A stretch of DNA of 64,000 bases. Source: Branchipolynoe longqiensis (lineage: Eukaryota; Annelida; Polychaeta; Phyllodocida; Polynoidae). Positions within the stretch are counted from its first letter, which is position 1; each line of letters opens with the position of its first letter. The notes beneath the pieces are model-generated. The model did not search any database. It was not told the DNA's origin and was given only the letters and a program-made list of their open reading frames with translations. Positions 26,201-40,500 of this stretch are shown in pieces. The DNA lies in NCBI GenBank assembly GCA_030323885.1, contig CM059196.1, positions 36,310,481 to 36,374,480 of the forward strand, read 5' to 3'. A program made the translations under genes and the position numbers.

Positions 26201-29200
26201 TGTTGGTACGGTCATGTTGATTCAAATTAAAAAGGAACTTGGTTGTTTGTAATAACCCGCTTTCTGTTTTTGATAATCACTGTCAGATCGTCACTTGTTG
26301 ATGGCTTTTGTTTCGTCTGGTCTGGTTCATCTTTCCCTGAATGACCAACCACTGGTCCAGAACTGGTTCATCAAAGGCTGTGGTATGTGCTGTCCTGTCT
26401 GTGGGAAAGTGCATATAAAAGACCCCTTGCTGCTTATCAGAAAGAGCCTATGTGGCGGTAGTAGGTTTCCTCCCAAAGAAATATGTTAGAATGACCATAT
26501 GTTTGATGTCCAATAGCCGATGATAAAAATTAATGTGCTCTAGAGACGTTAAATAATACAAACTTTCCTTTCCTTTCCCTAAATGGCATGCAAACATGAG
26601 ACTGCTGAGACTGTTTTGTTGGGTGTAACAGATAGAGGGTGGTTGCATCCTTCCAGTTCGATGGTGATTGTTTGGGGGAACTTGCATCCATCCTCAATTC
26701 GGGGGGACAAACCATAGCTGGCTGTCGGGTGATAGTGATTTGTTCATGTGTACCAGATTTGGAAGAGATGGTATTGGCTTTAGTTTGATTGGTTTTGGTG
26801 TACCAGATGTGGAAGAGATGGTCATGGTTAGATGGTTTAGCTGATAGAATGGTTTGTTCAGGTGTACCGGATGTGGAAGAGATGGTCGTGGTTAGCTGGT
26901 TTAGTTGTTAAAATGATAACTAGAAGATTTAACTCTTTCAATAATTGGTTTATGTGGAAGCAGTGGTCATAGTTTGGTGGTTTAACTGTTTGAATGATTG
27001 GTTCACGTGTACCGGATGTGCAAGAAATGGTCATGCTTAGATGGTTTAGCTCATTGAATGAGTGGTTTGGCTAATAGAATGATCGGTTTAAATGTGGAAG
27101 AGATGGTCGTGCTTAATCCTGGTTTAGCTGATACAATGATTTGTTTAGGTATACCGGATGTGAAAGAGGTGGTCATCATTAGATGGTTTTGCTGTTTAAA
27201 TGGTTGGTTTAGGTATACCGGATGTGAAAGAGATGCTCATCATTAGGTGGTTTAGCTGTTAGAACGACTGGTTTAGGTGTACTGGATGTGGCAGAGATGG
27301 TCATGGCTAGATGATTTAACTGTTTGGATGATTGGTCTTGGTATACCTGGTGTGGAAGTGGTGGCAATGGTTAGGTGGTTTAGGTGATGTGTCATATGGA
27401 ATTCACTGATGGTTTTGGTGTACACTGGAATGTGGGTTTTGTCAAGTTGAAATTAAGTCTTGGTGGGGTGTTCTTTAGCGAGGATGGTTGTGTCGTGGCT
27501 AAGGGAAGTGAGTGATGATTGCGTTGATGCTGGGTTGTATGCAGTCTCGTGTGTGCAGATTATAACCTAGTGGTCCATTGTCTGTCGGCGTGCGAATAGG
27601 CCAATTGGCCCTGTGCATGTTTATGTACTAATTATTAGCAATTACTAACCATATGGAATTATGTTAGGCGAACCATACAATGTACAATTACACTGGGTTT
27701 GCATTAGAAGCTAACTAGACTGGAATTGCACCGATGATTTGCCATTTATTTGTACTACGATTTATATATCCTCTCACCCACAAAGAAACCCCTAAAAACC
27801 TCCTCTCCCAGCAGAAAAGAAAAAACCCACAAGAGTTGTTTAGAACGCAAAAGGCGGATTTTGCTTGTACTGGTCCAAAAGACATTGCAGGCCATACCTT
27901 GGAGACAATTGCTACTTCACTTGTTGCATACAACTGCAGGTTCTCCAATACCACATTATCCTAGGGTAATTGACAGCTTTAAATAAAACTCCATCTTAGA
28001 TCCAAAGTGCTAAAAACAGCAGTTTCCCTACAGCTGATCGGGGTAACAATTTGTATGACGTATGTTACAAAGTGGGACCCGTAGAGTTGGTAACTAATAA
28101 TTCTTAAATAAGCACAGGATATTAAAATTTCCACATGTTCATGCGACAGTGCCAAATGCGAATTTGGCCTACAACCCTCATTGGAGCTCGCCAAGTGACA
28201 GCTACAACTCCTCAGTTGCTAGGCCTCTGCTGCCTCCACTTTCCTTTAGAGAAAATAATTATTTTACTTTGAACTATAATAAACTCTTCTTTCTTATCTC
28301 AATAATTGCTAACAATATTGTCATACCCTTTTTCTTTTTGGTTATCCCTGATTTTACTGTGCCACTAGATCTGTACTCTGAAAACCTTGTCCCATTTCCC
28401 ATTCTTTGTCCTCGTAGATTGCGATACTGCCAACCTTGAGTCCTCATTGAACGCATGCAGTGCTTGACATGGCCTAACATGCTCTCACTCAATGTCCATT
28501 GGACAAAGGGTCACAAAGTCTGGCGGACATTATTCATCGCAACAGCTATTTCTCCGTGTATGTTCTGAATCCAACCGTATTTGCAAAGTATCCCACTTGA
28601 GGGTTGATCAATGGACCTGGTGTTTCTTTTTTGGTGTTTTGATGTGAACCCCTTCGAATTTTAATTCTTCCCAATCGGGCTCTTTTAGTGTCCTATGGTA
28701 GATGGATGGATGAAAGGTAGATGGATGGATGAAAGTAGGTCCATTACACTGATCATAAACAGCTACTGACCTTGTGGTCTCCGCATTACAAAGCGTGCCA
28801 GCAAATGAGGCGCTTAGAGCTTATCTTCCTCGTCGAAGATGTCTCTTGCTTGCTTATTTCGAGGTCTTCGAGTCCCATTGCTTATTGGTCAATTAGGTAT
28901 ATTTCATTACACTGTCATTATCAAAAGTCCTGCATGTTTCTGTCCCTCTCATCAGATGGTCCTGCTCACTGAATAACACCGCTCACTGCTGTAAATAAAA
29001 AGGGCAGTCTTTATGGCGGTTTGGGTGATGATGCTGGTTCTCCCTAATCGAACCTTAAAATCAAAGGAGAAAACAAAGAACCTGATTGTTGGTATAGATT
29101 GATATTCGCTTGAGGGATTGGGCACAGGTCATCAACTGAGCCATAGGCATGTGTTGATGGCTATTGAATACCTGACGACTGCCGGTCTGGCGGTGGTCAG

Positions 29201-32200
29201 GTATAAGTAGATGACCAGTTTCCTACAAAAACACGTCCCTGTGGTTAACTAGTGCAGTGTGCTAGGAGAGCGGTGTAGCGTTCAGGCATATCTTGTCTCC
29301 TTTTGCTTGACTCCCTTGCGGAAGGTCAGGAGTTGGAATTTCGCTTGAGTCAAACTAATAACTTACCAAATTGATACTTGTCGGTACTCAGCCTAGCGCT
29401 CTGCATTAATAGGATACAACAAGGACTGGTTAGCTCAGTATCAGGATAATGTGACTGTAGGATATCGGGTCATGGTGCTGGTGGCCTGGTCTCCCAGTGG
29501 GGCAGCACTATAAAGTCATCATAAGTGCACACTCACAAGTCAGTAGCCATCCTTGAATGTTGCTAGAGTGTAAAACATACAAACAAACAAAATCCTGGTA
29601 ACTAGGCTAATTTGATTGGACTCTACAGTGTGTAAGCACTGAAATACCAATGCATAACCAGTAGTTTCTCAGTTAAACATTCTGGTATATATTTGACAAC
29701 AAAAAATATACTTTTACACACACACAAAACCCACACACACATACACACACACACACATACACACACACACACACACAAAACCCACACACAACACACACAC
29801 AAAAAACACCACACACACACAAAGCCACCAATAGTTCCGCGATGCAAGCTGGTACCTATCCTGATATGACCTCATGTTTTGCTTGGACGTAAAGCCCCAA
29901 TCGCACATTCCCTTAGTGCTTCCTTTTAATATAGATGACTGACCTCAGATGTTACTAGAACCTGTCCAACAAATATATCACACTTGGGTGAATGGCTGTT
30001 GTTTGGCAAATGCTACTCACACAGGTCCTGACACGACAGTAATCCAAAATGTTTTTTGTTATATGCAATATTGTCGGAATAGAAATGACAGGTCGTTTAC
30101 AATTGTCAACAGCTTTCTATTCGTATTGATTGATTGATTGATTAATTGGTTGATTGGTGTCTGATTTAAGGCAGTGTCGGCAACAAAGGCCATATTCACG
30201 GCGACTATTTGTACAGAGAGTTTTTATTCGCAGACCGTCCCACCGCCTTGCCCCTTGGTCATTTAGTTAGTTGATTGATTGGTGGTTTCTTTACCTGCCC
30301 AGTCAGTACTTGATATGCTTACTATGTTCAGGAATGAAAAGGGGATGGACACAAATTATATTGCTTCTAAAATGTACAGGCTTATCTCGAAGGCATCTAC
30401 ATCCTTTTCACCAAAGCACTGTGGTTATTGTGTAGAAATGCAATTGACCCTGAAGAGCGATGCGATGCGATACCCTACTCTACCCTACCCTACCCTCCCC
30501 TCCCATACCCTCTACTACCATCGCCGCCCCTGAAGAATGATATGGCTCCCATTCCCTCTCCTCTTCGCGTGTCTCCTCCCATCCCCTCTCCCCTGTGTTT
30601 GTGGTTCATAAAACAAATTTAGTTTGTATGCCGACTTAGCCACACTACTCACTACTCCCCGTACAAATAGAGAAGTGTTGGCGATTGTTACTTGGTGCAT
30701 CCATGTACAACTTGTGCAAAGGGATGGTGCATACATCCTGAGTGCAATTGCTCTTCACAGCCCTAGCTGGCCAGCTGGCTAGTTGCTGGTGAAACTCTAC
30801 AGTCGCTACATATCACCACATCAGCATATTAACATTTCCCGTGGTATTTGGTTCTTGGCTAAGTCTACTCCAGTGAGATCTAAGCAATTCTGCATCAAGT
30901 GTTCAGTTTTCAGAATTGTTATATTCACATGGGCCTGCTCTAAAGTTAGTTTAATTTAAGCACTCCATGAGTACATTAGTTCTTCTTGGGGAGTTTCTTG
31001 TTATAGTTAAGGACTTGCTGCAGCTTGGTGTGTGTTTTTTATTTTAACACTATCTGACAAATGTGGGATTGTCATCTTGGTTTTCAGTGGATAAGTAGTG
31101 GATACACCAGATGGTCATAATTAGCAGCAGTTTGCTTTCTCTTGGTTGCCACTTGAATATCAGGTTTAAACTGTTTCATATTAAGCATCCTAATTAAGCT
31201 TAATTGTTTGTCTTCAGCACGGTTAGCTTTTTATATTAAGAAGGGACAAGCATAGTTGTGGCATGTGCTTTGTGTTTGTGCAATTGCTGCTCTTTAATAT
31301 TAATCTATCAAATGTTCATTCAGGGACATCTTTTGGTGATTTTGTTTGTTATAACCATCCGCCTTGTCTCTAGCCTCTTGTCATAAATGGAATGTCCAAT
31401 AATCTATGAAAAATGAATTAGCAGCAGTGTACATAACAGAAGGTTTTGATGCCACTTCACTTTATCGCTGCAGGGCACATCAATACAGTTGCATTCACTT
31501 GGGGGTCCTATTCTCCCCTTTAGGTACATGCCAGCCTTTTAGCCTAGGAACTCAGAGGAAATTATCGTTGACAGATATTTCGGGGTGGTGTGTTTCCCCA
31601 GGGCTGTGAATTGTTAATGTACATTTATCCACTCTTATTTACTGCATCACCGAGCAGCAACACTGAAGTGTGTATTGGTTCTATTTTCATGTATTACACA
31701 TAGAAAGAATTAGTGGAGGACTGAAGGGATGTTCTTTATTCAATTATTGTTCGGGGGGGGGGGGGATAGGACAGTGTTTTCGTTTCACATGGGTAGAAAT
31801 CTTTCAATACAAATTATGGACTGTGTCGTCATGCAAGAATTAGATGTTATTAAATAAGGCCCTCAATCTGTTGAACAACTTGCCTACGATAGACATTGCA
31901 CTAACACAGCTGACTGTGGTGCTGGTATGACTTCTTCCTTCCCTTTTTTTAATTTACATTGGTTTTGTGTTATTAAACTAAAGGCTGGGAAGTGTGGGAT
32001 GGGGAGGTGCATTTCGAGGAGGACGGGAAATGGTGCGTGTTTAGTTTGTGTGCAATTGCTGCTCTTAGAACACTGAAATCTCTTTAATCTTAATCTATCA
32101 AATGTTTACTCAAAGGCATCGTTTGGTAGTTTGTTAGTTATAACCATCCACCTTGTCTCTTACCTCTTGTCATGAATCGAATGTCCAATAATTGATAAAC

Positions 32201-34512
32201 TATAAATTAGCAGCAGTGTGCATAGCAGAAGTTGGTGCCAATGTTCAGCTACCACTTTCGCTGGAAGGCACGTCGATACAGTTGTATTCACTTGGTGGTC
32301 CTATTCTCCCCTTTAGGTAAATGCCAGCCTTTTAGCCTAGGAACTCAATGAAAATTATCATTGACAGATATTTAAGGGTGGGTGTTTCCCAGGGCTGCGA
32401 ATTGTTAACACATTCATCCACTCTTGCTTAATTCGACATCACCGAGCAGCAATTATGTGTTGGTTCTATTTCACTATATTCAATTCACTTTGAGCACATA
32501 AACAGAAAATTAGTGGAGGACTCAAAAGGGATACCTCTAATTGCATTATTTTTTCAGGGTGGGTGGGTATAGAATGGCGCTTTCATTTCATATGGGGAGC
32601 GGTCAAGTGTCCTACTTTCCCTATTTTCCCCTATTTTTTTGGATGACGCCCTATTTAGACCTATTTTCAGTTTAAAAAAAGAAATAGTTCCTATTTCTGC
32701 CAATTCTTTTAATCTTTTGACCTGTTGCATCTTTTCTTTTTTCAAAACGCCATAATTTGTCTGCTCTGCACACCATTTGTTCTGGATTATTAGAAAAAAA
32801 AGGTTTGAGACTTTTGCAACATTTTTATCAGGAAATGTCTATTTTTATAGAGAAATAGGGGGGCACCTACTAAGCGGGGGTTTCCTACTAAGCTGGGTAA
32901 TGCAGTAGACTACAAATCAAACAGATTGAGTACTAACTATCATACCGTGCATTGAAATTTGAAGTTCAATTGTTTATTTCCTACTTTTTGAGGTTACTGC
33001 TCATTTGACGGTCTCTATACACTATTTTGGTACATTTGCTGTTATACAAAATTCCTATTTTGTGGGGGAAATACCTATTTTTCTGACAAAAATCCCATTT
33101 TCCTATTTTTTGGACCCATTGCCTCCCTTGACACCCCACTAATGCAAATTATGGAATGTATCGTCCTGCAAAAATTATATTTAGTTAAATAAGGCCCTCA
33201 ATCTGTTGAATAACTTGCCTATGATAGACATTGCACTAACACAGCTGGCTAATCTCAACCCATTAGGGCTCCCTGCCACCCGCCACCCCGACCCCAAAAC
33301 AAACTGACCCCCCCCCCCCCCCAAAAACACGATTCTATGTGCATATGTATCATTGTGGTGCTGGTGTGACTTCTTCCTTCCCCTTTTTTTTTCTTTAAAC
33401 AAAATTGTACATGGGTTTTGTGTTATTAACTTAAGGCTGGGGAGGATGGGATGGGAGGGGGTGCATTTTGCGACACCATGCACGGTTGTACTCTCCTAAC
33501 TACAGTTAAAACTTGATCCCGACTGCCTTTTAAGATATGGCTAAAGATGTTACAGGACAAAATATATATCTACAGTTTCAGCTCTATTTTACCGATAGCT
33601 ACAAATACTCTGCTTACGTTAACTCAAAATATTATTTTCATATAGTTGTACCATGAGCTGGTGGTGCTATTGATATGTTTCAAATTGGATAGCTACCCGA
33701 TGTGGGTGCCTAGCTGAATAAGGGTTCTGTACACCGAAGGACACAGTGAGCCTGTCCCACCAGGTATGTTATACTGAAGCCATCGTGTGAGTTGTTGCAG
33801 TGTGACATAGGTACTCACCTAGTGACCATTCGGCTCGATTAACCCGCTACATATCACAGAACTGGCGTATTGGTAACATGATATCCGGATAGCACTAGGC
33901 TATGTTTACATGGTGCCGTTGTTCTGTGCAATTCTGGTTGCATACCAGTTTAAGCACGCTCCATCTTACGAATTACGTTGGATACACTACATAGCGGGAC
34001 ACTAGATCTATAGCCTTGATCCTGCTTGGGTAGAATTATAGGAAGCCGCGTGGAAATAATTTGCTCATGTCAGCTGTACTTTATTCAGTAAATGAGGACA
34101 TCAGAAATCCTGCTGTTCATTGGGTAGTATGCACCGTTTAAAATTGATGCAAAGGTGTTTTGAGGCCGCCTTTGTTTATATGTATATGCTTGATATGGGC
34201 ATATATAGTTCCACCATTGAAGGTTGTGTGATACTTGAAAGGAGGCTGCATGCATTCTTATTATTCCAGGAATGGGCATTTTGTTCTATTTGTTTATACA
34301 ATTGCCCTGTTTGATAAATGTGAACGGACAGGCAATATGAGATATTGCTAAAGATAAATATTGATTTGTAGACATATGTATATATAATTGTCATTACGTG
34401 TAGTTGATTAATTGGATCGTGAATTTAAGGTGTTAAATTTGCAATTAGAAATCCTTGTCTAAGATTGTTCACTAAATAGTGTCACTAAATATTCCATTAA
34501 GTAACCTTGATG

Positions 34513-34543
<31 letters not shown>

Positions 34544-37500
34544 CATACATACATACATACATACATACATACATACATACATACATACATACATACATAC
34601 ATACATACATACATACATACATACATACATACATACATACATACATACATACATACATACATACATACATACATACAACTACCTTACTTTTGGTGTTTTG
34701 CAAACAAAGGATATACCCATTTGGATATTGAGGTTTGCATCGTGAGACGGGAGGGGGGGGGGGGGGAGATGTAATATGAATAACACCAAGTTTGTTAAAT
34801 ACAAGTAACTAGAAAACTGGGTTAGTGTGGGAGTAAGTTAGTATAAAGGTGACCTGGTCCCCGTGCATTATCAATATCCGCAAGGAGTGGCAATTTAACC
34901 TGGTCCCCACGTATTATCAATATCAGCAAGGCGTGACAATTACCCTACATTAATGCCCTAGACGTATTCCAACGACAAGGTGCATGTATGCTAATTCTGC
35001 CTGCCTTATAACCTGAACAGGTGAGGAACCACTGTCGTACGGCTACGGAGGTACGGGAAAGTTCAGTACCAACTGTAAGTTCACCTCGTACGGCGAGGAG
35101 TACGGCCAGGGAGACGTCATCCTGTGCATGGTCGACCTGGAGGCTCGGCCGCCAAACATCAGTTATGCCAAGAACGGCCGCTGGCTGGGAGTGGCGCTGC
35201 CGCTCCATCGGTGGCCGACCGAGGTGAAGGAAAAGGCCCTGTTCCCTCATATTCTCAGCAAGAACTGCAAGTAAGTGCATATTGAAGGTGTTCCAAGATA
35301 CACCCAGCTAACGCCAGCAGATTCAAACTCATTACTGCACATGACAAAACTGAACAGTGCGTCCTCACCACATGTGCTGGGCCCTGATGGTGGTGTCTCC
35401 GACTTGGCCTGAGCATACAGCTCAAACACTAATCTAATTTAATCTAATCTAATCTGTGGACAGAACATGGGGGCCATTTCCGGGTTCGTGCTGCTTCTTG
35501 AATCCCTGAAACCTGTAAGTCCTGGGATTTCTCAAAAGATCCTTGGAAATCCTGGAAAGTAAAAATTCTTGAATATTTTTAAGCCTATATTATTTTTATT
35601 ATTTTAAATAGCTGGGATGTTATGCACATATATTCTTTATTTCATTAATCAGTGATGTTTTATATTTATTTAAAGTGGTTTTGTAGGTTTATTCTCCTGC
35701 CTTTTGATTTTTATATTAAACCTATACATACATTTGTTGTTATTTTGGATGCTTATGTACACTTCACATCTTAAACAGTGAATCGGTTATGAATATGGCT
35801 GTGTTTTGGGGTACTTTAATTTAATAAACGTCTTGAAAGAGTCCAGGAATTTTTCTTAGACGGTCCTGGAATTTGATGTCAAAATTGTATGAGCCATACA
35901 TTTGGTTGTGTCCTTGTATGTCACACTTCGCGTTGTTGGTTGATATCAAAACATTAAAAAATAATGAATATATATCCATAAGCTACAGGGATGAAAGATC
36001 TCTGCGATTTTGGGGATTTCAGCAATTGTTGATATTCACTGGTTAATGTTCACAAAATGTCAATATATTATACATGGCAGCAATTGATTAGTCCGAATAC
36101 AGTTCATATATGACCTTAAATGTTGCTAGAACATAAAACCCAAGCAAGACCGGGTTTGGTATGAGTAATAATATAGTCGCAAGGACAGTTGAAACCTGAC
36201 TTCCGGCATTTTTCCGCAATTCCCTGACAGTGCTAAATCGTATGTCGGGGAGATCCGCGTTTTCGTGGAAATTTTTTGTCAAATGCCACTTTCATCTTAA
36301 GGTATTTTCGATTTTTGATGTGGAAGTGTGTGTGACACTGACGGCCTTGTTTTTGCAGAGTGGAGGTGAACTTTGGGCAGCGTGCTCCATGGTTCCCACC
36401 GCCTCCTAGCTTCTCCTACATCAACAAGGTGCCGCTCAATTTGCGTGTTCGCGGTCTCCTACCACCCGCCAAGAAAGCAGACTGCGAGGTGAGGCCACAG
36501 CAAAATCGTCAATTTTAAACCAAATATGGGATGATTCCACCATAGTGTAATCTTGTACATTTCTTTTGCACCGCATAACTTGCCGCTGCGAAATTGTTCA
36601 CATCTAATGTTAATAATTGTAATAAAAATAACAGTTATCGTATATATAGGTAGATGTAATTTTGAATCTATTTATTGTTTTAATTACATATTTAATTTAT
36701 TACATGGTTTATGTGGTGTTTGCAGATGATCATGATGTGTGGCTTACCAGGCACTGGTAAAACAACATGGGCCTTGGCGCATGCCAAGGAGCACCCGGAG
36801 AAGCGATACAACATCATCGGAACCGACTCGCTCATCGACAAGATGAAGGTTATGGGACTTCCCCGCAAGCGCAACTTCTCTGGCCGTTGGGATGTTCTCA
36901 TTAAAAAGTCTGGGCAGTGCCTCAACAAGCTCTTTGAAATTGGTGAGTAGCTGATTGAAACGAAAAGAAATTTTAACTGAAGAGGTGTCGGTATAATTCT
37001 CATTGATCTTGTAACGGACTGCTTCGTAATGTTCTTAGATGTTGCCAGGACGTAGAACTCCAACAACCAACCAATCGTAATATTCTTTTTGGTTGCAAAA
37101 AAATCATTTCATGTAATGAATGTTATCAATCAAATTAATGCTTTTTAGAAACTGTTCAATAATGAATATTTGTAACACTTTGTGGTTTTTGTTTTTGAAT
37201 TCATAGCTAGCTGACAGAAGCGAAATCTAATCATTAGCACTAAGTATGGGTCCTTGAAAACCTGGAAAGTCATGGAATTTGATAGCTCAGGATTCCACGC
37301 CTGGAAAGTCATGGAATTTGTTTAACGGTCCTTGAAAATCCTGGAAAATGGAACATTATTAAATTTTTATTTCTTTTTAACCTACATTTGCCGACATGCC
37401 CAAACTGGAATCGGTGATTATTTTTGTATTTAAAGTGAATTTGTGTCTTGATTTTTATGTTAAGACTATTTGTAGTTATTTTTTATGCTTATTTACACTT

Positions 37501-40500
37501 CACATCTTACACAGTGAATCGATTATGAATACGGCCTTGTTTCGGGGTACTTTAATTTAATAAACTTCTTTAAAACATCCTGGGAACATTGCACTGGAAT
37601 TTGGTATGTCAAAATGGATATGAACCCTGTAAGATATTGCTTAATAATGAATATTTGTTAAATGGGGTGTTTTTTGTTGAATTTATAGCTGGCCGACAGA
37701 AGCGAAATCTGATACTTGACCAAACCAATGTGTATCCGAATGCCCGCAAGCGCAAGATGCGGTCGTTCGAAGGCTTTCAGCGTAAGGTGGCTGTGCTTGT
37801 GCCGAATGACGACGAGTCGCGGCGTCGCGCAGACAAGCGGACGCGTGAGGAAGGTAGGCGCCTAGTGTGGTCTTAGCCTATATGGTATATTGACTTGGTT
37901 TCCTTGGTAGCTCATGGCCATTTATTATTAAACGGGAAACTACCCACAATTCTCGCATCCTCCCAAGGATTTACTGGGCATCAGCCGTCCTGATATGGGC
38001 TTAGACATAATTACCAATTATACCTTTGTCTTTTGACAAAATTTACTGCATGATGCATTTAACCATTTTATAATTACATGTCAGCTTTGACATTAGTGTT
38101 AGGCAGTTGATAAATGTCATTTACATAGCTATTTGAAACACATGAAATCGTCGCTATCATTCACATACATAATTGAAGCGCATGAAATCATATCTATCAT
38201 TATTTGAAATTCATAAAATGGTCGTTATTATTCACTTAGTTATTTGAAACGCATGAAATCATTGCTATCATTCACATATTTATTTGAAACGCGTCAATCA
38301 TCGCTATCAGTATCATTCACATAATTATTTGAAACACATGAAATCATCGCTATCACTCACATAATTATTTCAAATGCATGAAGTCATTGCTATCACTCAC
38401 ATCGATATTTGAATGACATGTCGCCTGATGATGACGCCTGCTGTGCTATATCGTCTTCGTGTTCTCTGCACTCTTCAGGGAAGGAGGTTCCCGAGTCCGC
38501 TGTTCTGGAGATGAAGGCGAACTTCAAGCTGCCGGAAGACTCTGACCACTTCATCGATGAAATCATATGGATTGAGAACAACCGAGAGGTTTCTCAGCCC
38601 ATTGTCGAAGTGTAAGATAGTTTGGGTTCTTTGTGACTTTTTTACGAAAGCGAAAAAGAGACAATTATGTGTTCAATTTGTCAAATTGTCACCCATTACA
38701 GTAGGTTTCAAATTTACACCATTTCAAGCCAAACTAAAGTGACTGCATATTGCCGAGTGCACTGGACACACCATCCCTGTACCACGAGATATATATTTAT
38801 TGACCTTAAGTTTTGTTAGGATGTAAAACTCCATCCAACCACCTCCACAGATCGATCACTCCCCTATAACGATCGCTTTTATTTGGGTCCCAAATGATCG
38901 CCCATACAATACAATTGTACTGATTTTTTTTAATCTCCCATAACCGACCACCTCCCTAAATGGACCATTTAAAGGCGGTGCCATGGTCGGTCGATATGAG
39001 GGGAGGTTTTGCTGTATGAGGCATAAATTAAAAAACTGTGGAGCTTTGCATCAAGACATCCACCACTCACTCCTTTAGGTACAACCGAGAGGGTGCCAGT
39101 TTTAGAGAACCCATATATATATATAAGGCGTAAATTCAAAACCGTGGAGCTTTGCATCAAGATATCCCTCACTCACTCCTTCAGGTACAACCGAGAGGGT
39201 GCTCAGAAGACCCGCTCCACCAACATCCACGCCCAGCCCTTCAACCGGACTGACCGCGGCCGACCGGGAGACAGCCGCGACCGGCGGGACACCGACAGGT
39301 CGTCGGGGCGCGACCATGGGGACAGCCAGGACCGCAGCAGGAGCCGCGACAGGGACGGCAAGGACATGTCCACGGACGACATCAGCGACCCTATGGTACG
39401 CACTTTCACCGCACTACGGGGTGCTTTGTGATCGGGCTGAAAGGCACTAGTACCAAAGAGCTTTGTACATTTCCAATTAAATAAATATATATATGCTGTA
39501 TAAGAATTATACGAGTATAGGTTATATCCCTGACATTTGTCCATGATATTTTCCCTAACAATGCTAATCTGGGATTGGGGGGGGGGGGGGGGGGGGGATC
39601 CATGTTTTCGCGGAAATTCGGCGTTGGCGCCAAAGTCTTGGGCCGGATTTGAACGGTTTATATCAAGAGACCACTTTCATCCTGTTTAACGTGTTGTGCT
39701 GTGCTGAGGTTGCCGTTTAAACGCTACTGTTGACCCTTTCAGGGCAGGTCCCGGGGGCGGGGCGGATTCGATAGGGGTCGTGGCGGTGACCGTGGTCGCG
39801 GCGCTGACCGCGGCCGTGGGGGGCGCGGCGGCTTTAACCGCCCCGGAGACTCCTACATGGACGGGAGCTCGGCGGCTGACAGCGGCTACGAGAGTGGGCG
39901 CGGCAGCGTGTCGGGGCGCGGAGGCACGACCGGCGCCGGGCGCGGCGGCGACTCCGACAACGCGCCGCCGTGGAAGCAGGGCGGCGACATGGACATGGAC
40001 CAGCCGCTGTGGCCGGGCCGCGGTCGCGGAGGGGCAGGGCGCGGTGCGGGACGCGGCGGCGGGCGCGGCGGGCGCGACGCGCCACCATGGCGCGGGCTGC
40101 CGGGCGAAGAGGAGCCGCAGTCGCAGCCACCGTCCGACTCCCAGCAGTCTATACTCGGCCAGCCCCCGGAGAAGAAGATGAAGGCCGAGCCCGACGCCGT
40201 GAAACAGGAGTTCGGGGCCGATGACAACGCAGCGCCAGGCAGCGCGGGGCGGGGCGGCGCGGCGGGCAGGGGGACTCCGTACAGCCGCGGCGGCAGCTCG
40301 CTGCTCGGACCTGGCGGCCGGTCTGGCCCACCCTCACTCATGGGGCCCGGGTGGCAGTCTGGCGTGAAAGATGAACCCATGGATTCAACATCCACTGTAA
40401 GTATTGTCTTCGGCTGTGCCGTGGGTTATTGTACTGGAGCTTGCATGTAGACGGGATTAGTCGTGCTGCAGTAACTTGACCACTAACTGTGGTTTATAGA

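Noticed and set aside
39780..40181. Alternative frames over the RGG exon
   Set aside because: High GC opens all frames; only the frame beginning at 39743 fits splice phase and RGG composition.
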